NCBI RefSeq assembly: GCF_016107705.1
Contig: NZ_JAEHGC010000012.1
Location: 62,001 to 126,000, forward strand
Reading direction: 5' to 3'
Origin: Neobacillus cucumis
GTDB taxonomy: Bacteria; Bacillota; Bacilli; Bacillales_B; DSM-18226
DNA: 64,000 nucleotides
The position numbers and the translations under genes are program-made. Position 1 is the first letter of the stretch. Every line of letters begins with the position of its first letter. This document shows positions 36,972 to 46,055 of this stretch, piece by piece. Below the pieces are notes generated by a model. That model was given only the letters and a program-made list of their open reading frames with translations. It ran no database searches and was not told the DNA's origin.

Positions 36972-37582
36972 ATGCGAAAACGAATGATTGGAGGTGTGAT
37001 CATCGCAGCATCGACGCTGCTTGCGTATCCTCCTCAACAAAACCTTACACGAGGAAATCAAGTAGAAGTACAGACCGGTGCTGTGCTCCACAATCTCGTG
37101 ATGTAATCCAAAAAAATGTTGATAGCAATCCTTCTGATCAAGTGCCTGTATCTCTCGTGGAAACCATTGATGGAGACACGCTCAAAGTAAAATATAATAG
37201 GAAAACAGAGGCCGTTGGTTATTTATTGGTAGATACGCCAGAATCGAAAAAGCCTGGGATGTGTGTCCAGCCCTACGCGAAAGAGGCATATTTCAGGAAT
37301 AAACAGCTGTTGGAGGGTGGAAAAGTCACCATTGAGTTTGAAAAAGGCCGCATGAGAGATTCATATGGTAGGTTGCTTGCATATGTGTATGTGGATGGAA
37401 AATCGGTCCAGGAAACACTATTACAAGAGGGATTTGCGCGGGTAGCTTATATCATGTATCCACCGTATAAATATCTTCGTCTATTTAAGGAAGAGGAAAA
37501 TCAGGCAAAGAAAAGAAAAGTAAATGTTTGGAGCAGGCCTAATTATGTTATTGATCGGGGATTTGAGGGGTGTGAACCTTAA
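36972..37582 (+). pseudogene. Thermonuclease-like protein, frameshifted second copy
   Basis: A paralogue of 28299-28913 with the same signal peptide at ATG 36972 (RKRMIGGVIIAASTLLAYP) and an intact nuclease domain (IDGDTLKVKY, LLVDTPESKKPG, RDSYGRLLAYVYVDG). Five extra bases near 37080 put the signal peptide and the nuclease domain in different frames. An ATG at 36962 reads through into the nuclease frame and could give a 206-residue product without a hydrophobic signal. As a secreted enzyme it is broken; whether a cytosolic form is made is open. Confidence 0.72.
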
Positions 37583-37646
37583 AAAGAATAAAATATAACA
37601 AAAAGAAATTCGAGAAGGTTAAAATCGGAAAAGGGGAGGGTAAGTC

Positions 37647-38570
37647 ATGACAAGAAATGGGTTTGATTGCGCTACAAAATTAACGGCTGCATCTGCAAAA
37701 ACTTTAAAAGATTTAGGTTTTTCTTACGTGGCCCGATATCTCGGCAATAGTTGGAAAACATTTGATGCAGCTGAAGCAAAGGTAATTCAAGAGGCAGGAT
37801 TAAAATTGATCAGTATTGCTCAAAAAAGTGCAAACTATCCAGGTTATCATACGAAAGCACAAGGAATTGCGGATGCAAAGGATGCGGAAATATTCGCAAC
37901 ATTAGTAGGGCAACCTGCTGGAAGCGCCATTTACTTTGTGGTTGATTTCGACGCCCAAGCCTGCGATATGGAAGGGATCCTCGATTATGTCGATGGGCTT
38001 AAAGCCACATTAAAAAACTACAAAGTCGGATTATACGGCTCCTATGCTGTAATAATGAAAGTAAAAGATAAAGTGGATTATTATTGGCAGACATTTGCCT
38101 GGAGCAACGGAAAAGTTGCAAATCACATCAATATGCACCAGTATCAAAATGATGTCAAAGCCGCCGGAATTGTTATAGACAGGAATGAAATTAAAAAGGA
38201 TCCGGGCCCATGGGATGAAGCTTTAAGACCCGAAACTTTAGCTAGTAAGGTAGATGAACTTCAGGAAATTCACATTGTAAAAGCTGGAGAAAATCTTACT
38301 GTAATTGGTAGAAAATACGGATTATCAATTGACTACCTTGCGAAGTTGAACCATCTTGCCAATCCTAATGTTATTTATGCGGGGCAGCGCTTAAGCTTAA
38401 AAGAGAAGGTTCCCGCTGGATCAAAACCTGAAACGTATACCATTAAAAAAGGGGATACTTTTTGGGGCCTTGAAAAGGGATGGAAAATGAAACATGGCAC
38501 ACTTAGTAGGTTGAACCCAGAAGTTAATCCTGAAAGACTGCAGCCAGGACAAAAAATTAGAATGAAATAA
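37647..38570 (+). CDS. DUF1906 glycoside hydrolase-like protein with two LysM domains
   Basis: A 307-residue protein. Residues 1-200 are a DUF1906 (Rv2525c-like) TIM-barrel-type domain: NGFDCATKLTAASAKTL, YVARYLGN, AIYFVVDFDA, VGLYGSYAVI and NMHQYQND. Two LysM repeats follow (~residues 212-252, IHIVKAGENLTVIGRKYGLS; ~262-306, YTIKKGDTFWGLE), which bind peptidoglycan. No signal peptide is visible, as is common for spore-wall proteins made in the mother cell. A role in cell-wall or spore-cortex turnover is inferred. GGGGAGGGTAAG precedes the ATG. Confidence 0.87.
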   Translation: MTRNGFDCATKLTAASAKTLKDLGFSYVARYLGNSWKTFDAAEAKVIQEAGLKLISIAQKSANYPGYHTKAQGIADAKDAEIFATLVGQPAGSAIYFVVDFDAQACDMEGILDYVDGLKATLKNYKVGLYGSYAVIMKVKDKVDYYWQTFAWSNGKVANHINMHQYQNDVKAAGIVIDRNEIKKDPGPWDEALRPETLASKVDELQEIHIVKAGENLTVIGRKYGLSIDYLAKLNHLANPNVIYAGQRLSLKEKVPAGSKPETYTIKKGDTFWGLEKGWKMKHGTLSRLNPEVNPERLQPGQKIRMK

Positions 38571-38734
38571 ATGTGGAAGAATGGATTCCAGAAGATTGGC
38601 CATTAGAGTCGATCTTTTTTCTTTGTCACCGTTCTAAATAAAAGGGTGACGATTTGAAGCACGTTGGAACCCATTTTATCGTGATAATATTTTATGAATT
38701 CGAAGATAATAGTTTAGGAAAGGAGGGATTGCGA

Positions 38735-39124
38735 ATGTCTGTGAAAAAGAGGTTAACAGGATTGGTTGTTTTGCTTGCAATGATTGTGGTTGTGACAACT
38801 CAAGGCTCTCTCGGCGTATTTGCCAAATCCAATGTTGTATCTAAGCCTTCGGAGACAGTGAAACCGATTGAGGTCAAGTTGAACGATGATTACTTTAATC
38901 CGAAAGCCATCACGATTCCGAATGGAAAAACGACAACGTTGATATTGAAAAACGAAGGTAAGAAAGAACACACCTTCACAGTGGATAAGCTAGGAATTGA
39001 CGCTGAAGTCCAGCCGGGAAAAGAAAAATCCATTACCATAACACCGAAAAATTCCGGTACATACGAACTGATCTGTCGGTACCATTTTCAGGAAGGTATG
39101 GTTGGAAAAGTAATTGTCAACTAA
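38735..39124 (+). CDS. Secreted cupredoxin-like copper protein
   Basis: A 129-residue exported protein from ATG 38735, supported by AAAGGAGG 8 bases upstream. A signal peptide (GLVVLLAMIVVVTTQGSLGV, cleaved near FAK) leads to a cupredoxin fold. The type 1 copper ligands are His in KEHTFTV and the Cys-His-Met set in LICRYHFQEGM. It probably carries electrons or buffers copper outside the membrane. A terminator follows directly. Confidence 0.85.
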   Translation: MSVKKRLTGLVVLLAMIVVVTTQGSLGVFAKSNVVSKPSETVKPIEVKLNDDYFNPKAITIPNGKTTTLILKNEGKKEHTFTVDKLGIDAEVQPGKEKSITITPKNSGTYELICRYHFQEGMVGKVIVN

Positions 39125-39153
39125 AAAGCAGGGCCAATCAGGCCTTGCTTTTT
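39123..39153 (+). terminator. Rho-independent terminator of cupredoxin gene
   Basis: AAAAGCAGGGCC-aatca-GGCCTTGCTTTTT forms a strong stem that starts at the stop codon and ends in T. Confidence 0.8.
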
Positions 39154-39240
39154 GACCTATCGGGGTCTTATAGTGTCAAAAATGATGTCCTGCGTACAAA
39201 GGAAAAAGCCCCTTTTAAAGAATGCTAATTTGGATATTCA

Positions 39241-39268
39241 AAAAAAGGCCCCGATAAAGGGCCTTTTT
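39241..39268. terminator. Bidirectional terminator
   Basis: AAAAAGGCCC-cgataaa-GGGCCTTTTT is a symmetric 10-bp hairpin. It lies between the cupredoxin gene and the minus-strand germination permease relic and could end both. Confidence 0.75.
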
Positions 39269-39325
39269 CCTGCAACAGTATGAATCCAAGAAAGAGATAT
39301 ATCCGTTATTAAGTCGAATTATATT

Positions 39326-40437
39326 TCAATTTACATTCGTATCAAGTTTTTTCTTCCTATTTCGAAAGAATGCGATAAGCAGTAAGAAGCTTGGAATGAT
39401 AATTTGAAAAGGCAAACTTATATAGAATGGTATAAATTTAAATCCTTCCTTGCTAAATTCAGCATACGTCGATGCCGTGGTTATGGATTCAAACAAAACA
39501 ATCATTCCAATTGAAAACGACAATTTTTCCTTTTTTTTAAACTGAAATATATCTGCGGCACCCTCAACCGCTGCATAAAAAAACAGATTATTTTAAAGAA
39601 ACCGCTAATGATTAGGTAGAGCATAAAAAGAACATCCAGCCGCTCAATAAAATTTGCCAGTTGAATTCTTGAAACGGCTGTTAACAATGGGAAGTTTGAG
39701 CGCGTATAAAGTTCTGGACCAATGGTTGAAATGGTAATAATCGCAGTAATGGTAATATTAATCCCACTTAAAATCATCCCGCCAATACAAACAAATTTTA
39801 TTTTTTTTGGTTCATTTACAAACGGGTAGATCATCGTGAAAATAAGTATTTCTCCAAAAGGATATGTAAGTGTGCCAGGGAAAAACTCTTTAAATATGGG
39901 TTTCCATCCATTTTTAAGAATAGGCTTTAGAAATTCAAAATGGATTAACCCGGAAAAAATAATTAACAGAAATCCTATTATGGCCATTAAATAAATAATG
40001 CCAAAATAAATCTGCCCTACTCTCGCGATTACTTCTAAACCTTTATGAATGCCATAAATGATGGTCAGAATCATCAATGAATTAATGACAATTAACGGCG
40101 TATCTGTATAAAGAGTCGTTACCAAGAGTTCCCCAAAATCTCGTAATACATATGAGGCAATATAGATAAAATAGATGACATAGAATAAGGCGATGATCCG
40201 GCCCAGCCATTTTCAGGCAATTTTTTGTATATAGCTCGTTAGAATCAATTCTGGATAAAAAAGGAACAGACGATAGTGTATAAAGAAGACGATCAAACCA
40301 CCTGCTAACCCTAATAAAATGGTAATCCATGCATCCTGTTTTGCATTGGCTCCAAGACCAAAGAGGATTGAAGTACCCATCTCAAATAAAAATACTAGTA
40401 CGAAAAGCTGGGTTGCGTTTATTTTAATTTTATCCAT
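39326..40437 (-). pseudogene. GerAB-type spore germination permease, two lesions
   Basis: A 1112-bp locus that would encode a ~370-residue, 10-helix germination permease (YndE/GerKB type): INATQLFVLVFLFEMGTSIL opens it, and GTLTYPFGEILIFTMIYPF, RIQLANFIERLDVLFM and a C-terminal YAEFSKEGFKFIPFYISLP follow. A TGA at 40213-40215 interrupts YIQKIA-KWLGR, and near 39588 a run of seven T on the minus strand is one base short, shifting the frame after KIICFF. Both sides of each lesion align to the family. The second lesion could be a sequencing artefact; the first is less easily explained that way. Confidence 0.85.
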
Positions 40438-40931
40438 TTACTACGTTCCTCTTTGCTAAGGGTAATTTTGTTAAGTATTTCAGAACGGATTCACGCGTAA
40501 TCCATCACCGTACTTAGGAGCCAACATTGACATTAACTCGAAGCTCTGGAAATCAATTGTTTCAATCGAATACGTTGGGTAAGTTTGGTGGAACACTTAT
40601 CTCTATTTGTGGGTGATTTTTTGTTTACCTGGATCTTGCATTTGCTGCCTCACTTAGAAATTATCTCAATTAATTATCCAATATTAGGTAGGGTGTCGTA
40701 AAAATTCCAAATTATCCAAAACCCCTATTTGTCTTAATAGTTTAATGGCAGCTTAGTTCAATAACAAATTATGATAATTGGCTCTTGTTACATTATGCAG
40801 TATATTATAAGGTTAAAATAACTTCAACGTGATCAATTTTAAATTTGCTTTGTTGATGTAGTCCAATTCAATAAGAGTGTTACATATGAAAGACTTAAAA
40901 TCAGAATTACATATTTTAGAAGGGGAATGTT
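40438..40931. other. Intergenic region upstream of the C39-like gene
   Basis: No gene is visible. An A/T-rich stretch with TATATTATAAGG near 40801 may contain the promoter of the secreted protein. An AGAAGGGGAATG ribosome site lies at its end. Confidence 0.4.
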
Positions 40932-41819
40932 ATGAAAAAAATAGTAGCCAGTTCTTTAATCGCATCAGCAATTTTTACGAGTGGTATTTTACCAAATGTC
41001 TTAGACGCTAAGGTTTTAGGAGCATCTTCAGTTGAAGCATCCACAACTAAGACCTATAAAACAATAGAAAATTTGAATTTACGCAAAGGGCCAGGAACAA
41101 AATATTCTCGTGTTCTAGTCATGCCAAAAGGAAAAACCGTTACTTATATTTCAAAAAGTGGCAGTTGGTATAAAGTCAAATATAAGAGTTACATAGGGTA
41201 CGCAAGTTCAACATATCTTAAAAAAGTTAGCACACAGGCAGTCAAAACGGTAAAGGTAAATGTACCATATGTTAGTCAATTAACACCAACCTATGCCCCA
41301 TTTGGATGTGAGGGTGCTAGTTTATTAATGGCTTTAAAATATAAAGGGTATACCAGTCAAAGTTTAAAAACATTGCTTGATAAGATGCCAAAAACTAAGA
41401 ATAATCCGTATCTTGGATATGCAGGCACGCCATACAAAAATGTAAATGGTGTATTCCAATCCATTTTCCCAAAACCTTTAACAGATTTTGGCCGAAAATA
41501 TAGTAGTAAAGTTGTCAATGCAACAGGGTATTCTACTACTCAATTAAAAAAAGAACTAGATAAAGGAAATCCAGCAGTTGTATACGTTACATTAAATTTT
41601 GCCAAACCAACATGGGCGAAGTGGGATATGGGAAGTGCAGGGAAGGTAAATATGGTTGACAATATGCACGTCGTAACATTGATTGGTTACAATAAAAGTA
41701 CAGGCAGTTACTATGTTGCAGATCCAAACAGTAAAAGCACAAACAATAAATATTGGGTAAGTAAAAGTGTCTTTGAAAGATCCTATAATGCTTTAAAATA
41801 TGCAGTTGTAGTACGATAA
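40932..41819 (+). CDS. Secreted protein with SH3b and C39-like peptidase domains
   Basis: A 295-residue exported protein. A signal peptide is present (KKIVASSLIASAIFTSGILP). A bacterial SH3 domain covers ~residues 40-98 (ENLNLRKGPGTKYSRVLVMP, GYASSTYLKKV) and should bind the cell wall. A C39_2-type papain-like domain covers ~112-295, with Cys in PFGCEGASLLMAL and His in DNMHVVTLIGY; DPNS supplies the third position. It may process peptides at the cell surface, but the substrate is unknown. It stands alone. Confidence 0.85.
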   Translation: MKKIVASSLIASAIFTSGILPNVLDAKVLGASSVEASTTKTYKTIENLNLRKGPGTKYSRVLVMPKGKTVTYISKSGSWYKVKYKSYIGYASSTYLKKVSTQAVKTVKVNVPYVSQLTPTYAPFGCEGASLLMALKYKGYTSQSLKTLLDKMPKTKNNPYLGYAGTPYKNVNGVFQSIFPKPLTDFGRKYSSKVVNATGYSTTQLKKELDKGNPAVVYVTLNFAKPTWAKWDMGSAGKVNMVDNMHVVTLIGYNKSTGSYYVADPNSKSTNNKYWVSKSVFERSYNALKYAVVVR

Positions 41820-41892
41820 TGAATTTAAAAGAGTAGTAACACATGTAAATTCACAATAGGCTTCCAATAACACTCGTGCTCTTCATGGCGAC

Positions 41893-41932
41893 AGGGGTAC
41901 AATTATGTACCCCTCCTTAATGGGGAGGGGAA
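41893..41932 (-). terminator. Probable terminator of cotD
   Basis: The stretch holds two overlapping stems (GGGGTAC-aattat-GTACCCC and CCCCTCC-ttaat-GGGGAGGGG). On the minus strand it lies just past the CotD stop. Confidence 0.5.
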
Positions 41933-41938
41933 AGGAAA

Positions 41939-42313
41939 TTAAAATCCAAATGGTCCAGGTGGACAGCAAGGATTAACGGGGGCACCGCACATCGTATGTG
42001 TTTCACAGCATTCATTTACACATGATTCTGTGTGTGGAAAATAGTGTTGATGATTTACATGAAGCTTGTTGACAGTAGTGGTATGAGAAGGATGAATATG
42101 TTGTACGACTTTATTAAATAAATTTGTTTTAACATATTGTTGTCCAGGTGAAACAAGTGGCGGATCATACTGTGCAGGAAACGCTTGAGGCGGACAGTAT
42201 ATTGGTTGACATGGTGGTGGCGGACAGAATGGAGCTGGCATTTGTTGTACAGGAGCAACCAGATTTGGCATTGCATTTGATGGAAACCCACCAAATCCCA
42301 TATTTCTTTTCAT
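41939..42313 (-). CDS. cotD: Spore coat protein, CotD family
   Basis: A 124-residue inner-coat protein. ATG 42313 is favoured because CTGGAGGT lies about 9 bases upstream; an ATG at 42343 is upstream of that site. A Pro/Cys-rich first half (PFCPPPPCQPIYCPP) leads to the CotD core VQHIHPSHTTTVNKLHVNHQ with HYFPHTES and a Cys-rich tail. Expression in the mother cell under sigma-K is expected from the family. It confirms that the organism, or its ancestor, sporulates. Confidence 0.88.
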   Translation of the reverse strand: MKRNMGFGGFPSNAMPNLVAPVQQMPAPFCPPPPCQPIYCPPQAFPAQYDPPLVSPGQQYVKTNLFNKVVQHIHPSHTTTVNKLHVNHQHYFPHTESCVNECCETHTMCGAPVNPCCPPGPFGF

Positions 42314-42463
42314 AGGTATTTTACCTCCAGGTGAATTTGTCATGTTACCTCAATAGTCTATGTGAACTTTTGTTTGTGCGGACTAGTTCTGATACCTATT
42401 TATGAAAAAAGTGATGCACACTACGAACATAATGTGAAAATAAAAAGGGTGCTTGAGTTGAAC

Positions 42464-42490
42464 AAAAGGGTCGCTGTTGCGGCTCTTTTT
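42464..42490 (+). terminator. Orphan terminator
   Basis: AAAAGGGTCGC-tgtt-GCGGCTCTTTTT, an 11-bp stem with one mismatch-like G-G position, ends in five T. Confidence 0.55.
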
Positions 42491-42513
42491 CTTGTGAGCT
42501 TTACTTAAGAACT

Positions 42514-42539
42514 GGCTGCTAATTACGGCAGCCTTTTTA
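42514..42539 (+). terminator. Orphan terminator
   Basis: GGCTGC-taattacg-GCAGCC is followed by TTTTTATT. Confidence 0.6.
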
Positions 42540-42893
42540 TTGAGCAGGTAGCAGTTTAAGTGTAATGATTCACAATCTGGATTATTTACTGTTAGGTACT
42601 ACAATTTTCCTCCACACAAATGGACCCCCTCCATTTGGAAGAGGATGGTTTTAATAAAAATACTTCGCAGGCATGATTAAGCTTACTTTATAATTTTTTC
42701 CAGAAAGGGTAAACTACTAAAAATTTAAAACCATTGATAGAACTGAGCGTGGATATCACGATTTCTTTTTCGGAATCATGTATTCATGCGCTAGTATTAA
42801 TCTATACATATGTTACATTTTGTCGAATATCGTTGAATTAACGTTATTTAACTTTTTGTTTATTTTTAAAGGGAAGAGTTAGGGGGATCGTAA

Positions 42894-44222
42894 ATGTACA
42901 ATCCGGAAATTGAAGCGATGAGTCGCACGGAATTGGAAGCATTACAATTTTTACGCCTTAAACAAACGATAAGTAAGGTTTATGAAAATGTGGCGCATTA
43001 TAAGGAAAAATTTGATAAATTGGGAATCACACCTGAAGATATCCACTCTTTGGACGATGTAAAAAAGCTACCTTTTACAAAGAAAAAAGACTTGCGGGAC
43101 CACTATCCATTTGGATTGTTTGCCGTTTCGATGGACGAAGTAAACCGAATCCATGGATCATCTGGAACGAGCGGCAAACCAACGGTTGTCGGGTATACAA
43201 AAAATGATATAAAAAATTGGGCATCAGTAGTTGCTCGCTCCATCGTTACAGCTGGGGGTAGAAAATCAGATGTTTTTCATAATGCTTATGGATATGGTCT
43301 TTTTACAGGCGGGCTTGGACTTCATTATGGGGCGGAAGAACTGGGGGCTGCCACAGTTCCTATTTCAGGGGGAAATACGGAGAGACAAATCACAATTATT
43401 AATGATTTTAAACCAAGAGGAATTTGTGGAACCCCATCCTATATTTTAAATATTGTGGAGCAAATGGAACGCATGGGAATGAATCCGCGTGAGACAAGTC
43501 TTGAATATGGAATCTTTGGTTCTGAACCGTGGACAGAGGAAATGCGGGCTACACTTGAGAGAAAACTGGACATTAAAGCGATTGATATTTACGGCTTAAG
43601 TGAGGTAATGGGCCCTGGGGTGGCCATTGAGTGTTATGAAGCTCAAGATGGTTTGCATATTGCTGAAGATCATTTTTTTGTGGAGGTTCTTAACCCTGAA
43701 ACATTAGAACCGGTCGAAGATGGCCAAGATGGAGAGCTTGTGTTTACCAGCTTAACAAAAGAAGCACTGCCCATTATTCGTTACCGCACAGGGGACATTA
43801 CTTCCATCACCCGTGAAAAATGTAAATGCGGCAGAACTCATACACGTATGTCCCGGTTAAAAGGGCGGACAGATGACATGCTGATTATTCGCGGTGTAAA
43901 TGTTTTCCCTACAGAGATTGAGCGTGTTCTTTTACAAATTGAGGGGCTTGTTCCAAATTATCAAATTCATTTGATGAAAAAAGGGAGTTTAGACAGTTTA
44001 GAATTACACGTTGAAATTGAAAAACAGCTTTTTGAGGAAGTGGGAGAAGATTTAGGACATGCGACTATTCAAAAATTAAAAAAGAATATTCAGCATCAGA
44101 TGAAATCCAGCTGTTTAGTGACAATGGATACGATTATCAAAAAACCAGGAAGCCTGCCTCGTACTGATGGAAAAGCGAAAAGAGTTTTAGATAATAGAAA
44201 TCTTGCTCAAGAGGTTTTATAA
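42894..44222 (+). CDS. paaK: Phenylacetate-CoA ligase
   Basis: A 442-residue AMP-forming ligase of the PaaK type, which is shorter than fatty acyl-CoA ligases. HGSSGTSGKPTVVGYT is the PaaK form of the phosphate loop. DIYGLSEVMGPGV, YRTGDITSITREKCKCGRTH (a Cys-rich region typical of PaaK) and RGVNVFPTEIE are present. It activates phenylacetate or a related aryl acid in the cytoplasm. No other paa genes (paaABCDE, paaZ) adjoin it. It is followed by a terminator and stands apart from the sigma-54 island. Confidence 0.92.
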   Translation: MYNPEIEAMSRTELEALQFLRLKQTISKVYENVAHYKEKFDKLGITPEDIHSLDDVKKLPFTKKKDLRDHYPFGLFAVSMDEVNRIHGSSGTSGKPTVVGYTKNDIKNWASVVARSIVTAGGRKSDVFHNAYGYGLFTGGLGLHYGAEELGAATVPISGGNTERQITIINDFKPRGICGTPSYILNIVEQMERMGMNPRETSLEYGIFGSEPWTEEMRATLERKLDIKAIDIYGLSEVMGPGVAIECYEAQDGLHIAEDHFFVEVLNPETLEPVEDGQDGELVFTSLTKEALPIIRYRTGDITSITREKCKCGRTHTRMSRLKGRTDDMLIIRGVNVFPTEIERVLLQIEGLVPNYQIHLMKKGSLDSLELHVEIEKQLFEEVGEDLGHATIQKLKKNIQHQMKSSCLVTMDTIIKKPGSLPRTDGKAKRVLDNRNLAQEVL

Positions 44223-44299
44223 AGTTTTTACTAAGGTTAAATGAAAGCGAATTCACCTAATCTTGACTAGTCCATTATATGACAGCAAGCTTAGGTGAA

Positions 44300-44333
44300 A
44301 GCGTGCCATGATTTAAAAGCACTTTGGCACGCT
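44300..44333. terminator. Probable terminator between paaK and the sigma-54 activator
   Basis: AGCGTGCCA and TGGCACGCT pair perfectly (9 bp) around a 16-base loop. It may serve the convergent genes on both sides. Confidence 0.5.
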
Positions 44334-44418
44334 AAATAATTTCTGCTTATGGTTAATATATTGAGATAGAGAAATATGTTATTTATTTCGTAAACGGGCG
44401 CAATTCTTGTACCCAGGC

Positions 44419-45849
44419 TTAGAGCCCGAACTTTTTTTTCTTACGAACAAGCGTAGCTAAGTCAATTTGCAGCTTTTCGGCACAGCGCTTCATAGGACGA
44501 CAAGTAGATAAATAGGATGCGAGCAGGGTTTTTTCATACTCATTGACCATTTCTTTTAAGGATAGATGTGAATCTCTTCCATCTCCCATATTCTGTGAGA
44601 CAGGAGATGGCTGGGCCGTTTTGTGCTGATAAATAGTCGGAGGAAGCAAGGCTTCGTGGATGAGGTCGTCATCGGATAAGATGACAAGCCGCTCCACTAC
44701 ATTTCTTAGCTCACGAACGTTTCCGGGCCATGGGTAGGCAAGAAGTTGATCAATGACATGAGGGGGGAATGCTTTGTCCCTTCCATGTTTTTTGTTAAAC
44801 ATCTGAAGAAAATGCACAAGCAAGACAAAAATATCCTCCTGCCTCTCCCGGAGTGGCGGGACGTGTATGGGCAGCACGTTAATTCGGAAGAAAAGATCTT
44901 CACGGAATTTTCTCGCTTGAATCAGCTCTACCAGGTTTGCGTTCGTGGCCACAATAATCCGGACATCGATGGGGATCGATTTCGTTCCGCCTACTCTTTG
45001 AATCTTCATATCTTGTAAAACCCCCAGTAATTTCACCTGCAAGGAGAGAGGCATCTCGCCGATTTCATCCAAAAATAACGTACCCTTATCGGCCACCTCG
45101 AAAAGTCCCGCTTTCCCCTGCCGTGCCGCGCCTGTGAAGGCACCCGGCTCATAACCAAATAATTCGGACTCGAGAAGATTCTCCGGGATGGCGCCGCAGT
45201 TGACTTTTACAAAGGGGCCTTTGTCATGGCGGTCATTGATGAAGTGAATATAGTTGGCGAGCACATCTTTTCCCACCCCAGATTCTCCCAAAATCAGAAC
45301 AGGTGTATCGATAGCAGAAACTTTTTGGGCAAGGGAAACGATCTTTTCCATTGCCTTGCTGCGGTAGATGATTTGCTTGCCATCCATGCTCGGCAATTGC
45401 ATTTCCTGAAGAGTTTTCCGATAGCTCTCGGTCAAGCTGTTCGTTTGGTCAAGCTGTCTTTTTAAGCGATTCAGCTCCGTTAAATCTCTTATATTACTAA
45501 TCACAAACAACAAATTTCCCTCTTCATCCAGGACAGGAGTGGAGGTAACCAAGGCTTCAATCCCAGTAGAATATTGGTTCAGCTTCGTAATCGTCTTCTT
45601 TTGAATGATGGCTTCCCTCGATACCGCCAGCTTGACGAATCCTCTTTCCATTACTTCATCGACGGTTAAGGTATCCAATAAATGGGGGGAAAGACCTGAT
45701 ATCTGTAAATAGGCTTTATTGTACCAGATGATTTTTCCAGAAGGATCCATGATGGTGACGCCATCAAAGGCACTATCAATTAAATGCGATAGTAATAATT
45801 GTGATTGGTAAAGCTTTTCGGTGATCTGAGTATTTTTCATACTGGTCAT
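44419..45849 (-). CDS. Sigma-54-dependent transcriptional activator (PAS, AAA+, HTH)
   Basis: A 476-residue enhancer-binding protein. A PAS sensor covers ~residues 20-125 (LIDSAFDGVTIMDPSGKI). The AAA+ domain has Walker A GESGVGKD (188-195), the sigma-54 contact loop GAFTGA (236-241), Walker B LFLDEIGEM (258-266) and the R-finger region FREDLFFRINVLPI. A C-terminal Fis-like HTH follows (MKRCAEKLQIDLATLVRKKK). AAGGTGG precedes the ATG. It is divergent from the operon at 46056, which has a sigma-54 promoter and a palindrome in the shared 206-bp gap, so it almost certainly activates that operon. The ligand is unknown. Confidence 0.93.
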   Translation of the reverse strand: MTSMKNTQITEKLYQSQLLLSHLIDSAFDGVTIMDPSGKIIWYNKAYLQISGLSPHLLDTLTVDEVMERGFVKLAVSREAIIQKKTITKLNQYSTGIEALVTSTPVLDEEGNLLFVISNIRDLTELNRLKRQLDQTNSLTESYRKTLQEMQLPSMDGKQIIYRSKAMEKIVSLAQKVSAIDTPVLILGESGVGKDVLANYIHFINDRHDKGPFVKVNCGAIPENLLESELFGYEPGAFTGAARQGKAGLFEVADKGTLFLDEIGEMPLSLQVKLLGVLQDMKIQRVGGTKSIPIDVRIIVATNANLVELIQARKFREDLFFRINVLPIHVPPLRERQEDIFVLLVHFLQMFNKKHGRDKAFPPHVIDQLLAYPWPGNVRELRNVVERLVILSDDDLIHEALLPPTIYQHKTAQPSPVSQNMGDGRDSHLSLKEMVNEYEKTLLASYLSTCRPMKRCAEKLQIDLATLVRKKKKFGL

Positions 45850-45933
45850 GGAAATCCACCTTTATTTTTACTTGTTTGAATATATTTTATATTTTGAAAA
45901 CTATGTAGGCAAGTATGCGCAAAAAATATAAAA

Positions 45934-45969
45934 AAATATGCATTTTGGCATATGCGAAAATGCATATTT
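45934..45969. promoter_or_regulatory. Palindromic upstream activating site
   Basis: A perfect 13-bp inverted repeat (AAATATGCATTTT and AAAATGCATATTT) is centred on GGCATATGCG. A related half-site TATGCGCAAAA lies just upstream at about 45914. It sits ~55 bp before the -24 element, as expected for the binding site of the divergent activator. Confidence 0.65.
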
Positions 45970-45973
45970 TTTT

Positions 45974-45987
45974 TGAAAGCGCTTGAT
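45974..45987. promoter_or_regulatory. Possible CcpA cre site
   Basis: TGAAAGCGCTTGAT matches the core of the cre consensus (TGWAANCGNTNWCA) except at its 3' end. Its place between the activator site and the promoter would allow glucose repression. Confidence 0.4.
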
Positions 45988-46006
45988 TTTGCAAGTCATA
46001 AACGTT

Positions 46007-46022
46007 TGGCATGATAGTTGCA
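46007..46022 (+). promoter_or_regulatory. Sigma-54 (-24/-12) promoter
   Basis: TGGCATGATAGTTGCA matches TGGCACG-N4-TTGCA with a single change and exact GG-GC spacing. It ends 33 bp before the first ATG of the operon. Confidence 0.88.
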
Positions 46023-46055
46023 TAGTAGATTCATAAATGGAAAGGAGTTTTGCAT

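Larger units (their letters stand above)
42344..42893. other. Intergenic region with two orphan terminators
   Basis: No gene is visible in 550 bp. Two plus-strand terminators (listed separately) sit in it with no plus-strand gene before them except one that ends 650 bp upstream beyond the oppositely oriented cotD. They may mark genes that have been lost. The 3' part should hold the paaK promoter. Confidence 0.45.

Noticed and set aside
40213..40215. In-frame TGA of the germination permease as a second selenocysteine codon
   Set aside because: No redox role is expected, the family does not have Cys at this place, no SECIS-like hairpin with the right spacing was found, and a second lesion breaks the same gene.
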